Part shown: positions 1 to 8,393 of the stretch, piece after piece
Layout: each line of letters begins with the position of its first letter
Position numbering within the stretch: the first letter of the stretch is position 1
Origin: Gammaproteobacteria bacterium
GTDB lineage: Bacteria; Pseudomonadota; Gammaproteobacteria; Pseudomonadales; Azotimanducaceae
NCBI GenBank assembly: GCA_016874135.1
Contig: VGVE01000008.1
Coordinates: 1 to 57,104, forward strand
Direction: 5' to 3'
Length of the DNA: 57,104 nt
Notes under the pieces: model-generated
What the model was told of the DNA's origin: nothing
Seen by the model: only the letters and a program-made list of their open reading frames with translations
The model's database searches: none
Program-made: the position numbers and the translations under genes

Positions 1-43
1 CTACTCCCAACTACAAGTACGGACGACCGATGAGCGGCATCGG

Positions 44-400
44 CTATTCCATTTCAGACACGAGGTGCACGATCGAGGCGGGACTCGAGACCCAGAAGCC
101 GGCAAACCCTTCAGGCAGGCGTTCGATGCGATCACAGCGAACAAATCCTGCACGCTCCACCGTAACCGCCGCCTCCTGGACGTCCGTCGTGATGAACTCG
201 AGCCAGACCTCTGCCTGGCTGAGTCGGGTCACCTTGTCGACGTGCAGGTGGATGGGGCCGAAGTCGAAGCTGACTGTTACATCGGAAACGGAGATCACCG
301 GTAGGCCCAGTGTCTTGTAGGCATTCACCGTCGCCGCAAACTGATGCTCCGGCACCTTCATTGCGATGTTCCTGCCGCCCCTCAAGTTCTTGTCAGACAT
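44..400 (-). CDS. VOC (glyoxalase/bleomycin-resistance fold) family protein
   Basis: This 118-residue protein has the size and beta-alpha-beta-beta-beta layout of a small VOC-superfamily protein. The stretch around residues 20-60 (NAYKTLGLPVISVSD, then DFGPIHLHVDKV) and the later WLEFITTDVQEAAVTVERAG match one VOC repeat pair. The ATG at 398-400 is chosen because it lies only 9 bases after the stop of the upstream VOC gene, which indicates co-transcription. VOC proteins bind a metal and act on varied substrates, so no reaction can be assigned. It is the last member of a run of three VOC genes on this strand, the first of which is broken. Confidence 0.75.
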   Translation of the reverse strand: MSDKNLRGGRNIAMKVPEHQFAATVNAYKTLGLPVISVSDVTVSFDFGPIHLHVDKVTRLSQAEVWLEFITTDVQEAAVTVERAGFVRCDRIERLPEGFAGFWVSSPASIVHLVSEME

Positions 401-409
401 GATTACCTT

Positions 410-805
410 TCAAACCCCGGTAAATTCCGTGCCGGATCGCACAAAGGAGATCGGATTGCCGAAGGGATCGAGCGCGTAGAACATCGTTTCTCCCCACGGC
501 ATCTTTTCGATGGCCGTAACGTCGCCGGCGCCGGCGTCGAGACACCGCTGACGGGTCTCTTCCAGGTCAACACAAGACAGATAGACGTACTGCAATGGAT
601 GCGGTTTCCACTCGGTACCGTAGCGGCGTGCATCGCCATCATCACGTGGCGAATAACAGGCCAGGATAGCGCCACCACCCTCTGACTGGCCGAAGTAGTG
701 GCGGCCACCGGAGACGCGCTGCCCGGGTTCGCCGAGGATTGCGGCATAGAAGTGCGCCGCTTTTTCGATGTCATTCACAGGAACGATGACGCGGTAGAGC
801 TTCAT
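410..805 (-). CDS. VOC family protein (glyoxalase-like)
   Basis: The 131-residue product begins MKLYRVIVPVNDIEKAAHFY, a standard VOC opening strand and helix, and ends with FYALDPFGNPISFVRSG, the usual C-terminal strand in which D-P-x-G-N-P precedes a metal-ligand strand. Two beta-alpha-beta-beta-beta modules fit in the length. The substrate is unknown. It sits between an upstream VOC pseudogene and a downstream VOC gene 9 bases away, so the three probably formed one transcript. The paralogues differ strongly in sequence, so they are not a recent tandem duplication. Confidence 0.85.
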   Translation of the reverse strand: MKLYRVIVPVNDIEKAAHFYAAILGEPGQRVSGGRHYFGQSEGGGAILACYSPRDDGDARRYGTEWKPHPLQYVYLSCVDLEETRQRCLDAGAGDVTAIEKMPWGETMFYALDPFGNPISFVRSGTEFTGV

Positions 806-864
806 CGGGGTCTCTTGGATACCTGCGTCCGAGCGGACGTCGCTGTTCGATTGTTGTCGTCACG

Positions 865-1227
865 TTATGGCTTTTGTCTCAGTTCGAAACCGTTGCCCTC
901 GCTGTCCACAAACGTCGCCACTCGAACCGGCACGCCGCCGGAGGGCTCGCGCAGTTCGATGAGGCGACCACCATAGGCTTCAATCGTGCCCTGTATCTCC
1001 TCGATGTGATCCACCTCCAGTTTGAGACCGGCATGGGGTAGGGGAGCTTCCGGTTATTTGGAGCCGGGATAAAGAATGTGCAGGGCCAACTCGATGGCTC
1101 CGAAGTCGAGCGTCGTCCAGCCCGACGATACGAAGCGCGTTTGTACGTCGAAAACCTTGGCGTAGAAACCTATGGCCCGTTTCATGTCGTGAACGTAGTG
1201 AATCATGATCGGATTCCGACATTTCAT
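865..1227 (-). pseudogene. VOC family protein interrupted by an in-frame TAA
   Basis: Read from the ATG at 1225-1227, which has a GGGAGG ribosome site about 8 bases upstream, the frame gives a good VOC N-terminal half (IMIHYVHDMKRAIGFYAKVF) and then hits TAA at 1054-1056 (codon 58). The same frame continues without another stop into a good C-terminal half (LKLEVDHIEEI, then VATFVDSEGNGFELRQKP) and ends at 865. The total length of 120 codons fits a one-domain VOC protein. A single base change to TAA explains everything, and no frameshift is needed. It could be a fresh pseudogene or a consensus error. It heads the VOC run, so polarity on the two downstream genes is possible. Confidence 0.75.
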
Positions 1228-1386
1228 GTTCGACCTCCCGGGGAAAGACAGGGTCTACTGGTCGGGATACTCTGTGCGCAGGCGTGCGTCCAGTGACTTT
1301 TCTTGCACGAGCCTGCCTTGCAGAAGCCTGGCCGCGCGGGAGGGGATGGGCTTGCGGCTTGCCAACAAAAACCAACGGGAAGACTG

Positions 1387-1818
1387 ATGCCAAGACCGGA
1401 AACACCTTTGCTCACCGTGGATGTGGTGATCGAACTTCTGGACCGAACCGGAGAAATCGTTCTGATCGAGCGTCGGCATGAACCCGTCGGCTTCGCGCTG
1501 CCGGGCGGATTTGTCGATGTGGGGGAAGCCGTTGAACGCGCGGCGGTACGTGAAGCCAAAGAAGAAACCGGCCTCGATGTGACTTTGATCGATCTGCTGG
1601 GTGTGTACTCCGATCCCGCTCGGGATGCACTTGGTCATACTGTGTCGGTGGTATTCGTCGGTCGCGCCCACGGCGTACCCGAGGGCGGAGACGATGCGAA
1701 GCGCGCAGGCGGTTGTCGTCCGGAAAGTCCACCAACACTCGTGTTTGACCATGCAAGAATCATCAGCGACTACCTGACCTGGCGCCGTCGCGAAGCCAAT
1801 AGCCTGCGAGGGTGCTGA
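1387..1818 (+). CDS. Nudix hydrolase
   Basis: A complete Nudix box is visible: GGFVDVGEAVERAAV followed by REAKEETGL matches G-x5-E-x7-R-E-U-x-E-E-x-G-U. This motif binds the metal that helps cleave nucleoside diphosphates linked to another moiety. The N-terminal part (TVDVVIELLDRTGEIVLIERR) is the usual first strands. I chose the ATG at 1387 (MPRPETPLLTVDVV) because the 28 residues upstream in the same frame do not look like protein. The stretch GDDAKRAGGCRPESPP before the last helix is unlike the usual linker and may hide paired small frameshifts. The substrate is unknown. It is divergent from the VOC run. Confidence 0.85.
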   Translation: MPRPETPLLTVDVVIELLDRTGEIVLIERRHEPVGFALPGGFVDVGEAVERAAVREAKEETGLDVTLIDLLGVYSDPARDALGHTVSVVFVGRAHGVPEGGDDAKRAGGCRPESPPTLVFDHARIISDYLTWRRREANSLRGC

Positions 1819-1992
1819 ACCTCCGTCGCCATCAATCCCTGCACGTGCTTTCCTTTCGGATTGTCGGAATGGTATGGTCGGAAAAAGGGGGAGGCCGATA
1901 CACCGCGTTATGGAACGACGTGCACCGGCATAACCTGGCTTATTTATCTAATCTGACTGGCGTATCCGGCAGGCGCTGGTAGCAGGTAGGGC

Positions 1993-3495
1993 ATGCACGA
2001 CACGGCATTAAACGCAGGTTGGCGCAATTTTCTTGGCCAGTCACCAGACTGGTACAAGAAGACCATCCTCGCCTTTCTCATTATCAATCCGCTGCTGTTT
2101 GAGCTGAGCCCGGCCATCGCCGGCTGGGCGCTGGTGGCGGAGTTCATCTTCACACTGGCCATGGCGCTGCAGTGCTATCCGTTACAACCCGGCGGTTTGA
2201 TCACACTGGAAGCAGTGCTGCTCGGTATGACCTCTGCCGGGACGGTGGCCGACGAGGTCTTAGCCGCCTTTCCGGTGATTCTTCTGCTGGTCTTCATGGT
2301 GGCCGGCATCTACTTCATGCGCGAGCTGCTGCTCTTCACGTTCACGCGGCTGCTGCTCGGGGTGCGTTCAAAGTCACTGCTCGCACTGCTCTTCTGTGCC
2401 GCCAGTGCTTTCCTCAGTGCCTTTCTCGACGCGCTGACGGTGATCGCAGTCGTCATCAGCGTGGCGGTGGGTTTCTATTCGGTCTATCACAAGGTGGCTT
2501 CCGGCAAACAGCATCACGATGATCACGATCACGGTGATGATCAGACAGTGCACGATCATCATCGGGAGGATCTGGAGCGGTTCCGCGGATTGCTGCGCAG
2601 CCTGCTGATGCATGCGGCGGTGGGCTCGGCGCTCGGTGGCGTCACGACGATGGTGGGCGAACCGCAGAACCTGCTGATTGCCGCCAAGATGGACTGGGAC
2701 TTCGCCTCATTCTTCTGGAAGATGGTACCAGTGACGATGCCGGTGCTCGTGGTTGGCCTGGTGACGTGTCTGCTGCTGGAAAAGACCGGTTCGTTCGGTT
2801 ACGGCGACAAGCTGCCTTCCTCGGTGCGTACCATCCTTGAGGAATTCAATGAAAATCAACGCCGCCAGCGCACACGTCGCGATGTCCAGCGGCTTATCGT
2901 GCAGGCGATCGCGGCAGTCTTCCTGATTGTTGCGCTCGCGCTCCATCTTGCCGAGATCGGGCTGATCGGTCTCACGATCATCGTCTTTCAGACTGCCTTC
3001 AATGGCGTCACCGATGAACACCAGATTGGCCGGGCGTTCCAGGAGGCGTTGCCGTTTACAGCCTTGTTGGTGGTTTTTTTCGGAGTGGTCGGTGTGATCC
3101 ACGACCAGCATCTGTTCGTGCCGCTTATCGAGTGGGTACTGCATCAGCCGATCGAGACCCAGCCCGGCGTGTTCTATATCGCCAACGGGGTGCTGTCTGC
3201 GATCAGCGACAACGTCTTTGTCGCGACGATCTACATCAACGAGGTGCTGGCGGCCTATCAGCGCGGGATCATCACCCGGGAGCACATGGATCTGCTGGCG
3301 GTGGCCATCAATACCGGCACCAACATCCCGAGTGTCGCCACACCGAATGGCCAGGCGGCGTTCCTGTTCCTCCTCACATCGAGCATCGCGCCGCTGATTC
3401 GCCTGTCCTATATGCGAATGGTGGTGATGGCGTTGCCCTACACTATCGTCATGAGCATCACCGGCTGGTTAGCGATCGTGTACCTTCTGCACTGA
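1993..3495 (+). CDS. nhaB: Na+/H+ antiporter NhaB
   Basis: The 500-residue, highly hydrophobic product matches the NhaB family in length (about 510) and in signature stretches such as [14 protein letters not shown] at the N terminus, [20 protein letters not shown] near residue 150, [10 protein letters not shown] near 225 and [20 protein letters not shown] near 445. NhaB sits in the inner membrane and expels Na+ in exchange for protons, supporting pH and sodium homeostasis. A His/Asp-rich cytoplasmic-type loop ([17 protein letters not shown], about residues 175-191) separates transmembrane blocks and could sense metal or pH. The gene stands alone and converges with the downstream amidohydrolase. 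Confidence 0.95.
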   Translation: MHDTALNAGWRNFLGQSPDWYKKTILAFLIINPLLFELSPAIAGWALVAEFIFTLAMALQCYPLQPGGLITLEAVLLGMTSAGTVADEVLAAFPVILLLVFMVAGIYFMRELLLFTFTRLLLGVRSKSLLALLFCAASAFLSAFLDALTVIAVVISVAVGFYSVYHKVASGKQHHDDHDHGDDQTVHDHHREDLERFRGLLRSLLMHAAVGSALGGVTTMVGEPQNLLIAAKMDWDFASFFWKMVPVTMPVLVVGLVTCLLLEKTGSFGYGDKLPSSVRTILEEFNENQRRQRTRRDVQRLIVQAIAAVFLIVALALHLAEIGLIGLTIIVFQTAFNGVTDEHQIGRAFQEALPFTALLVVFFGVVGVIHDQHLFVPLIEWVLHQPIETQPGVFYIANGVLSAISDNVFVATIYINEVLAAYQRGIITREHMDLLAVAINTGTNIPSVATPNGQAAFLFLLTSSIAPLIRLSYMRMVVMALPYTIVMSITGWLAIVYLLH

Positions 3496-3526
3496 CCGCG
3501 GCACCAGACCAAATCGAATCACCACC

Positions 3527-5443
3527 TTATGCCTCGTGGACGATCCGTCCTTCAAAGACAGTCAGCATCACTTGCGTTTCGGAGATTTCGGTCGCTTTGC
3601 CCTGTTCGGCGAGGGTTATCGGGTTCCGATCGAGCATGATGAGATCGGCAAATTTGCCGGTATCAATGCTGCCCGTTGAATCGCTGATGCCGAGCTGTTT
3701 CGTGCCGTTGATGCTGAAGGCGGCAAGAGCGGTGTGGATATCGATGGCATTGGGTGCGTTTAGGACGTTTGTTTCCCAGGCTCGGGTCACCGCCTGTTCA
3801 AGGTTGATGAACACCCGCGGATCCCGCGATTCCAACGGCGCATCGCTGCCGAAGGTCGCAATGCCCTTGTGATCGACGATGCTCTTCACCGGATAGACGT
3901 TACGAATGTAGTAGGTATCCGGGTTGAACAGGCCCGCAGGGTCCGAGAGCTTTTCAATGAAGGGAATCACCGTCAGGTTGTAGGTTGGCTCCGCAACCAT
4001 CCAGGCGTAGGTGAATGTGGCGAAGATGCGGAGTTCTCCGATGCGCCGTTGTTCACCAGGGTGCACCAGCTGCATGTGAGCAAGGCTCTGGCTGAGACCC
4101 TGACGGTCGGCGTCGGCCTTGGCCGCTTCAAGCGCATCGACAGAGACGCGTACGCCGCGGTCCGCTAGGGCGTGGATATGGACGTTGAATTCGGCTTTTG
4201 TTGCTTCCCGCACGAAGGCATGGATGAAGGCTTCGCTGTGTTCAAGCACCCCGGACCCCGTTATGCACTGTGACGGCGGGTAGCCATGGGTTGAACGGAA
4301 CTGTTCGATGGCTTGCGGTGTCGACAGCGCGGCTTCATCAGCCCGATACTGGGTGCACTTCGGCAAATTCGGATCCACATAGCCGGTGATTATTACGGTG
4401 TGAGCCGCCTGATCGATAGTAAAACGCGGCTGATGAAAACCGTTCAGCACTGCCGCGTTCGGCAAGGTCGGCGGTTCCGAGAGTGGATTGCCTTCAAGAA
4501 CGCCGTCAGCGAACAGTTTGACGCCATCCGCCCGAATGAGGCGCGACCCTTTCACCCGTTCCCGGACTTCCTGGAGTCGCTGGATCAACTCCGGAATCTG
4601 CTCTTCCGCGCCTTCGGCGTGGGAATTTTGTGGCCGCACGTAAAGCCCCGCGCGCATCCGGAAGGTCATCCCGCCCTGGTTCTCGAGCCATCGATAGGCA
4701 TCCAGCGCTTCCGGTGCGGCGGCGGGATCCTGTATCGACGTGATGTCCGAACGCGCTAGTACTACGGCAACCTTTGGCATCAGTGCTTCAGGGTCTTCGC
4801 CGCCACCAAGCAGCGTGCTGAAGAGACCGGGGAACAGCAGCAGGCGGGCGCCTTCGTTGACACCGCCACTCGGTTCACCGCTTGCATCCATGGCGACGTA
4901 TTCCCGCGAGCCGGAGAACATACCTTTCAGCGTCGCGGCATTCATGCCCACGACTGTGCCTGAATCGTCGCGGGCTTGCGCCAGAGCGGCGCTGTTGGCG
5001 GCGCCGTGGTGGCCGTCATTACCCAGCAGCAGAATCGGGTGCGCCGTAGAGGCGGCATCAAGCGCGGCGCGCAGGGTTGGCAGTTCGGCGCTTTGCTGAT
5101 TGCCCGCTGTGTAACTCGATTGGTGAACGATCAGCCACTCACCGGGTTCGAGCGCGAGCCGTGTGATGCAGTCCTTTAACACCGGCACCAGCTGTGCGAG
5201 GGAATAGGGTTCACTCCTGAGATCGCAGGAGTCCCGTTCAACGGTTCCCATGGCGTGGATGTGCACTCCGTGGATGCCCGGCATCAGCATGGGGCCATCG
5301 AGATCGCGCACCTTTGTGTCTTGGCCGATGTACGGTTCGATATCGGCGTTCGAACGGACGGCGAGGATTTTCCCATCGTGGATCGCAACCGCTTCTGCGA
5401 CGGAGTGCTCGGCGTTCACGGTGTAGACGTATGCGTTGCGCAA
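3527..5443 (-). CDS. YtcJ-like amidohydrolase family protein (probable lipoprotein; start region damaged)
   Basis: The frame shows an amidohydrolase-3 (YtcJ-like) metallo-hydrolase: PGIHGVHIHAMG has the metal-binding HxH, HIHALADRGVRVSVDALE holds later ligands, and FGSDAPLESRDPRVFINLEQA is the C-terminal Asp region. The coordinates given use the first available start, TTG at 5443. However, the same frame continues upstream through a lipoprotein-like segment (LILLILATSSACGSS, Cys at 5480-5482) to a TAA at 5531-5533 with no ATG or GTG between. An ATG at 5552 in a different frame reads MELNHILILR and would join it if one base were removed near 5515-5525. The true protein was probably an envelope-anchored hydrolase whose signal peptide is now frameshifted. 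The substrate is unknown. Confidence 0.8.
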   Translation of the reverse strand: MRNAYVYTVNAEHSVAEAVAIHDGKILAVRSNADIEPYIGQDTKVRDLDGPMLMPGIHGVHIHAMGTVERDSCDLRSEPYSLAQLVPVLKDCITRLALEPGEWLIVHQSSYTAGNQQSAELPTLRAALDAASTAHPILLLGNDGHHGAANSAALAQARDDSGTVVGMNAATLKGMFSGSREYVAMDASGEPSGGVNEGARLLLFPGLFSTLLGGGEDPEALMPKVAVVLARSDITSIQDPAAAPEALDAYRWLENQGGMTFRMRAGLYVRPQNSHAEGAEEQIPELIQRLQEVRERVKGSRLIRADGVKLFADGVLEGNPLSEPPTLPNAAVLNGFHQPRFTIDQAAHTVIITGYVDPNLPKCTQYRADEAALSTPQAIEQFRSTHGYPPSQCITGSGVLEHSEAFIHAFVREATKAEFNVHIHALADRGVRVSVDALEAAKADADRQGLSQSLAHMQLVHPGEQRRIGELRIFATFTYAWMVAEPTYNLTVIPFIEKLSDPAGLFNPDTYYIRNVYPVKSIVDHKGIATFGSDAPLESRDPRVFINLEQAVTRAWETNVLNAPNAIDIHTALAAFSINGTKQLGISDSTGSIDTGKFADLIMLDRNPITLAEQGKATEISETQVMLTVFEGRIVHEA

Positions 5444-5562
5444 AACCAGATCCGCCGGCTGCCTGGTTTCGGAGGAACCACAGGCGGACGATGTGGCGAG
5501 AATCAGCAGAATCAGAGGACGGTCGAAGGATTAGTATATGGTTCAATTCCATGATGCGCTGC

Positions 5563-5653
5563 AGAGGTGCTTTGTAGAGTTACTTTGGAGAGTTACTTTG
5601 GAGAGTTACTTTTGAGAGTTACTTTTGAGAGTTACTTTGGAGAGGTGTTTTGG
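5563..5653. repeat. 13-bp direct tandem repeat, seven units
   Basis: Seven head-to-tail units of 13 bases (consensus AGAGTTACTTTGG) run from 5563 to 5653, with a partial eighth (AGAGT) to 5658. Units 2, 3 and 6 are identical, units 4 and 5 end in TTG instead of TGG, and the first and seventh are the most diverged. The unit length is not a multiple of three and no plausible protein covers it. It lies just upstream of the amidohydrolase start on the other strand. It may be a slippage-prone spacer or a protein-binding array. Confidence 0.9.
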
Positions 5654-5751
5654 AGAGTATGACCAGCGGCATGCGACCTTGTACGGTGGTTGCTCGCCGG
5701 GTCTCTCACAGCAGGCTGCAGTTTCATGAACGGCCACCTGCGGTGACATGC

Positions 5752-6035
5752 TCAAGCTCCGGACAAGACGATTCCGTAAAGATCAGTGAGGATGTGGGCG
5801 GTGATCAGCAGGGTGATATCACGCCGCCACTGCGACAGTCCGCTGATGAGCAGCGGCCGCACCAGTCTTTCGGCTGCGACGCAGCAAGCAGGGCTTGACG
5901 CGCCGCCTCTTCTTCGGCAGTCAAAGGTACGAACACCGGACGACCATCACGGTAAACCGGCCGACCGTCATCGAGCAGCACCTTGCCACGTTACTCCGGC
6001 CAGTCGAGGTATCGGCGCCCAACGAACTCTATCGG
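5752..6035 (-). pseudogene. Degenerate coding remnant downstream of the TM2 gene
   Basis: Directly after the TM2 gene stop, the same frame reads 14 codons (EFVGRRYLDWPE), meets TAA at 5991-5993, then continues with protein-like sequence (KVLLDDGRPVYRDGRPVFVP, then TAEEEAARQALLAASQPK). A shift of one frame near 5845 gives a clean hydrophobic end (LVRPLLISGLSQWRRDITLL, then ITAHILTDLYG) that stops at 5752. I do not recognise the family. Two broken joints in about 280 bases suggest a decayed gene or a lost C-terminal extension. The 5659-5751 stretch beyond it shows nothing I can name. Confidence 0.35.
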
Positions 6036-6347
6036 TCAGGTCCCCAGCGCCTTATGCTCAACCATCAATTGCCGTGCTAAATCTTCATTCATATTAGTGA
6101 CCATTCCAGCGAACCGGGAAAGGTCAACGAACCACCAAACAAACCCAATCAAAATTAAGCATGACAACCAGAACGCAAACTGCATTCCAACGCGCCTGAG
6201 ATAGAGATAATGCCAACCCAGAAATAACCACGCCAAATAGGCAGCGACCATAGACTTCTTGCGACGTTCGTAATCCCGTTCAACCCTGACTTGTACATCT
6301 GGGTTCAGAGACTCAAATACTGGCATCATAGTCGCTGGGATCGTCAT
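6036..6347 (-). CDS. TM2 domain-containing small membrane protein
   Basis: The 103-residue product has a TM2 domain: a basic stretch (RRKKSMVAAYLAWLFLGWHY), a first membrane helix, a short turn (YLRRVG) and a second helix (FAFWLSCLILIGFVWWFVDL), followed by the typical post-domain DLSRFAGMV and NMNEDLARQLM. TM2 proteins are two-helix inner-membrane proteins with no settled function in bacteria. The ATG at 6345-6347 has a good AAGGAG site 7 bases upstream. It stands in a scarred region between a zinc-finger miniprotein and a decayed remnant. Confidence 0.85.
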   Translation of the reverse strand: MTIPATMMPVFESLNPDVQVRVERDYERRKKSMVAAYLAWLFLGWHYLYLRRVGMQFAFWLSCLILIGFVWWFVDLSRFAGMVTNMNEDLARQLMVEHKALGT

Positions 6348-6432
6348 AAAGTTGCTCCTTAGGCAATTAGCGATTTCCTACCAATCGCCACCTGATAAGT
6401 AAAACCGATCGAAATCTAACCCACTTACAACG

Positions 6433-6690
6433 CTACTGACAAAGCCGCACACACCAATCGCAGATGTAGACCTTCGGGCCGGCGATGAGTTTGTCGACCT
6501 GCGTGTGTGCCTTGCCGCAGAAACTGCAGGCGAGCCGCTCCACAGTGGACGATTGCGGGTCGTGCATGATTTTCTCCACCACCTGGTAGAAGGCCAGAAC
6601 GTTGCGACCGTCCGCGGGCAGCCGGTCGTCCGGAACGATGTCTGGAAGGGTGTGCAGCCCCGCTTGGCCATTGCGTTGCAGTTGAATCAC
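6433..6690 (-). CDS. Small protein with ClpX-type C4 zinc finger
   Basis: The 85-residue product ends in [20 protein letters not shown] then [10 protein letters not shown], which closely matches the N-terminal zinc-binding domain of ClpX (Cys-x2-Cys, then Cys-x2-Cys). There is no AAA+ module behind it, because the frame stops one residue after the last cysteine. In ClpX this domain binds adaptors and substrates, so a free copy could interact with ClpXP clients or adaptors; that is inference. The GTG start at 6688-6690 follows directly on the TGA of the integrase scrap, suggesting the two were read from one transcript. Confidence 0.75.
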   Translation of the reverse strand: MIQLQRNGQAGLHTLPDIVPDDRLPADGRNVLAFYQVVEKIMHDPQSSTVERLACSFCGKAHTQVDKLIAGPKVYICDWCVRLCQ

Positions 6691-6816
6691 TCACCGCGAC
6701 AGGGTCTTTCCGCGGCGATAGCCGACGGAGAGCTCAGGCGAAAGGCGGGTGAAATAGGGTTTGGCGCGGGATTCGAGCCGCTGCCGGGCGATGCGGTCGT
6801 GAATGGGGAAGGGCAT
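6691..6816 (-). pseudogene. Truncated tyrosine-recombinase (phage integrase) N-terminal fragment
   Basis: The 41-residue frame MPFPIHDRIARQRLESRAKP then YFTRLSPELSVGYRRGKTLS resembles the opening of phage-type tyrosine recombinases of proteobacteria, where a basic R-x-L-x-x-R segment is followed by P-Y-x-x-L-x-P-x-x-x-x-G-Y-R-x-G. No core-binding or catalytic domain follows, since the next gene is the zinc-finger miniprotein. This is best read as the stub left after deletion of an integrated element. No att repeat could be identified nearby by eye. Confidence 0.55.
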
Positions 6817-6934
6817 GTCGGGCTCCACGTTCAGACGGGCACATGGTAGTCCGATGTATCAGTGGGGGGGTGTCCGGAATCTGAACCTCATGCAGAGAAA
6901 GAGCCGAGCTCGCAGGGATGAGCTTTAGCGTGGA

Positions 6935-6959
6935 TCGCACCCCGAGAACCGGGGTGCGA
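6935..6959. terminator. Stem-loop downstream of the acyl-CoA dehydrogenase gene
   Basis: A perfect 10-base-pair GC-rich stem (TCGCACCCCG, loop AGAAC, CGGGGTGCGA) sits 28 bases past the stop of the minus-strand acyl-CoA dehydrogenase gene. There is no T-run on either side, so it could be a weak or Rho-assisted terminator or an mRNA 3'-end stabiliser. Confidence 0.5.
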
Positions 6960-6987
6960 GAGACCATTGGTTGCTGAAAGATTGCGA

Positions 6988-8244
6988 TTATTCGTTACCC
7001 CAGAGGCCGTACCTCTGTACCTCGGCGCGGCCCACCACCATATGGTGCACCTCATCCGGGCCGTCAGCAAAACGCAGGTGGCGCATATCGGTGTAGAGAC
7101 CAGCCAGCGGGGTCCACTGGGAGATCCCGGTGGCGCCATGGATCTGGATGGCGGCATCGATGATCTGGCAGACCTTCTCCGGCACCATGGCCTTCACGGC
7201 ACTGACATACACGCGCGCTTCCTTGTTGCCGAGCACATCCATCGCCTTGGCCGCCTGCAGTACCGCGAGGCGCATGGCGTTGATCTCGATGCGGGCACGT
7301 GACACCACTTCGAGGTTCTTGCCGAGTTTGATGATCGGTTTGCCGAAGGCATTGCGCGTGGCACCACGCTTCACCATGAGCTCCAGCGCTTTTTCGGCCT
7401 TGCCGATGGAGCGCATGCAATGGTGAATACGGCCCGGTCCAAGGCGTACCTGGGAAATTTCAAAGCCGCGGCCTTCGCCAAGCAGGATGTTCTCTTTCGG
7501 CACGCGCACGTTTGTGAAGCGCAGATGCATGTGACCACGTGGAGCGTGATCGTGACCGAAGACGTGCATCGGCCCGAGAATCTCCACCCCTGGATGTGGC
7601 AGCGGCACCAGGATCTGCGACTGCTGGCGTGAAGGCGGCGCCGTTGGGTCGGTTTTCACCATGGTGATCATGATCTTGCAGCGTGGATCGCCGGCACCCG
7701 AGATGTAGTACTTCTCGCCGTTTATCACCCACTCATCACCATCAAGCACCGCACTCGTACTGATGTTCTTCGCATCCGATGAGGGCAGGCCCGGCTCGGT
7801 CATGGCATAGGCCGAACGGATCTCACCATTGAGCAGGGGCTTCAGCCACTTCTCTTTCTGGGCCGGTGTGCCGACCCGCTCGAGCACTTCCATGTTGCCG
7901 GTATCCGGGGCGCTGCAATTCAGCGACTCCGAGGACAGTGGGCTTTTGCCGAGTTCCGCGGCGATGTAGGCATAGTCGAGATTCGAGAGCCCTTCGCCGG
8001 TATCCGCGTCGGGCAGGAAGAAGTTCCAGAGACCAGCTGCCTTGGCCTTGGCCTTGGCACCGTCGAGTAGTTCGAGCTGGCGCGGATGCCAGGACCAGCG
8101 GTCCTTTTTTTCATCTTCCAGACGGAAAAATTCTTCGGTTATCGGGTCGACGTTGTCGGCGATGTGTTTTTTGACCGCCGCCATGAGCGGCTGAGCCTGT
8201 TCCGACATGGCCAGGTTGAACAGGTCGGCTTCGAGATCTGACAT
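6988..8244 (-). CDS. Acyl-CoA dehydrogenase family protein (ACAD10/11-like)
   Basis: The 418-residue product shows acyl-CoA dehydrogenase architecture: an N-terminal helical domain, AYAMTEPGLPSSDAKNIST as the FAD/substrate beta domain entry, WVINGEKYYISGAGDPRCKI, and a C-terminal helical domain with IQIHGATGISQWTPL and ending FADGPDEVHHMVVGR. The G-P-D-E-V-H motif is typical of the ACAD10/11-type branch. It would oxidise an acyl-CoA at the alpha-beta bond, passing electrons to ETF. The ATG at 8242-8244 (MSDLEADLFN) follows a strong GGGGGAG site; in-frame codons further upstream look non-coding. It lies 149 bases after the alkylsulfatase locus on the same strand. Confidence 0.9.
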   Translation of the reverse strand: MSDLEADLFNLAMSEQAQPLMAAVKKHIADNVDPITEEFFRLEDEKKDRWSWHPRQLELLDGAKAKAKAAGLWNFFLPDADTGEGLSNLDYAYIAAELGKSPLSSESLNCSAPDTGNMEVLERVGTPAQKEKWLKPLLNGEIRSAYAMTEPGLPSSDAKNISTSAVLDGDEWVINGEKYYISGAGDPRCKIMITMVKTDPTAPPSRQQSQILVPLPHPGVEILGPMHVFGHDHAPRGHMHLRFTNVRVPKENILLGEGRGFEISQVRLGPGRIHHCMRSIGKAEKALELMVKRGATRNAFGKPIIKLGKNLEVVSRARIEINAMRLAVLQAAKAMDVLGNKEARVYVSAVKAMVPEKVCQIIDAAIQIHGATGISQWTPLAGLYTDMRHLRFADGPDEVHHMVVGRAEVQRYGLWGNE

Positions 8245-8393
8245 GGGCGCTCCCCCTCCATTTTTACGGTGGCAAAACGATCGCCGCGTGGATCCATGAT
8301 CCGTGCGGCGGCCGGCAAGTTTGGCACTGTTTGGGTCTCCGTTTCGACCCCGGCGACCCAGAGGCGGGCTCTGAGGCGGGGTCAACGGGGCGG

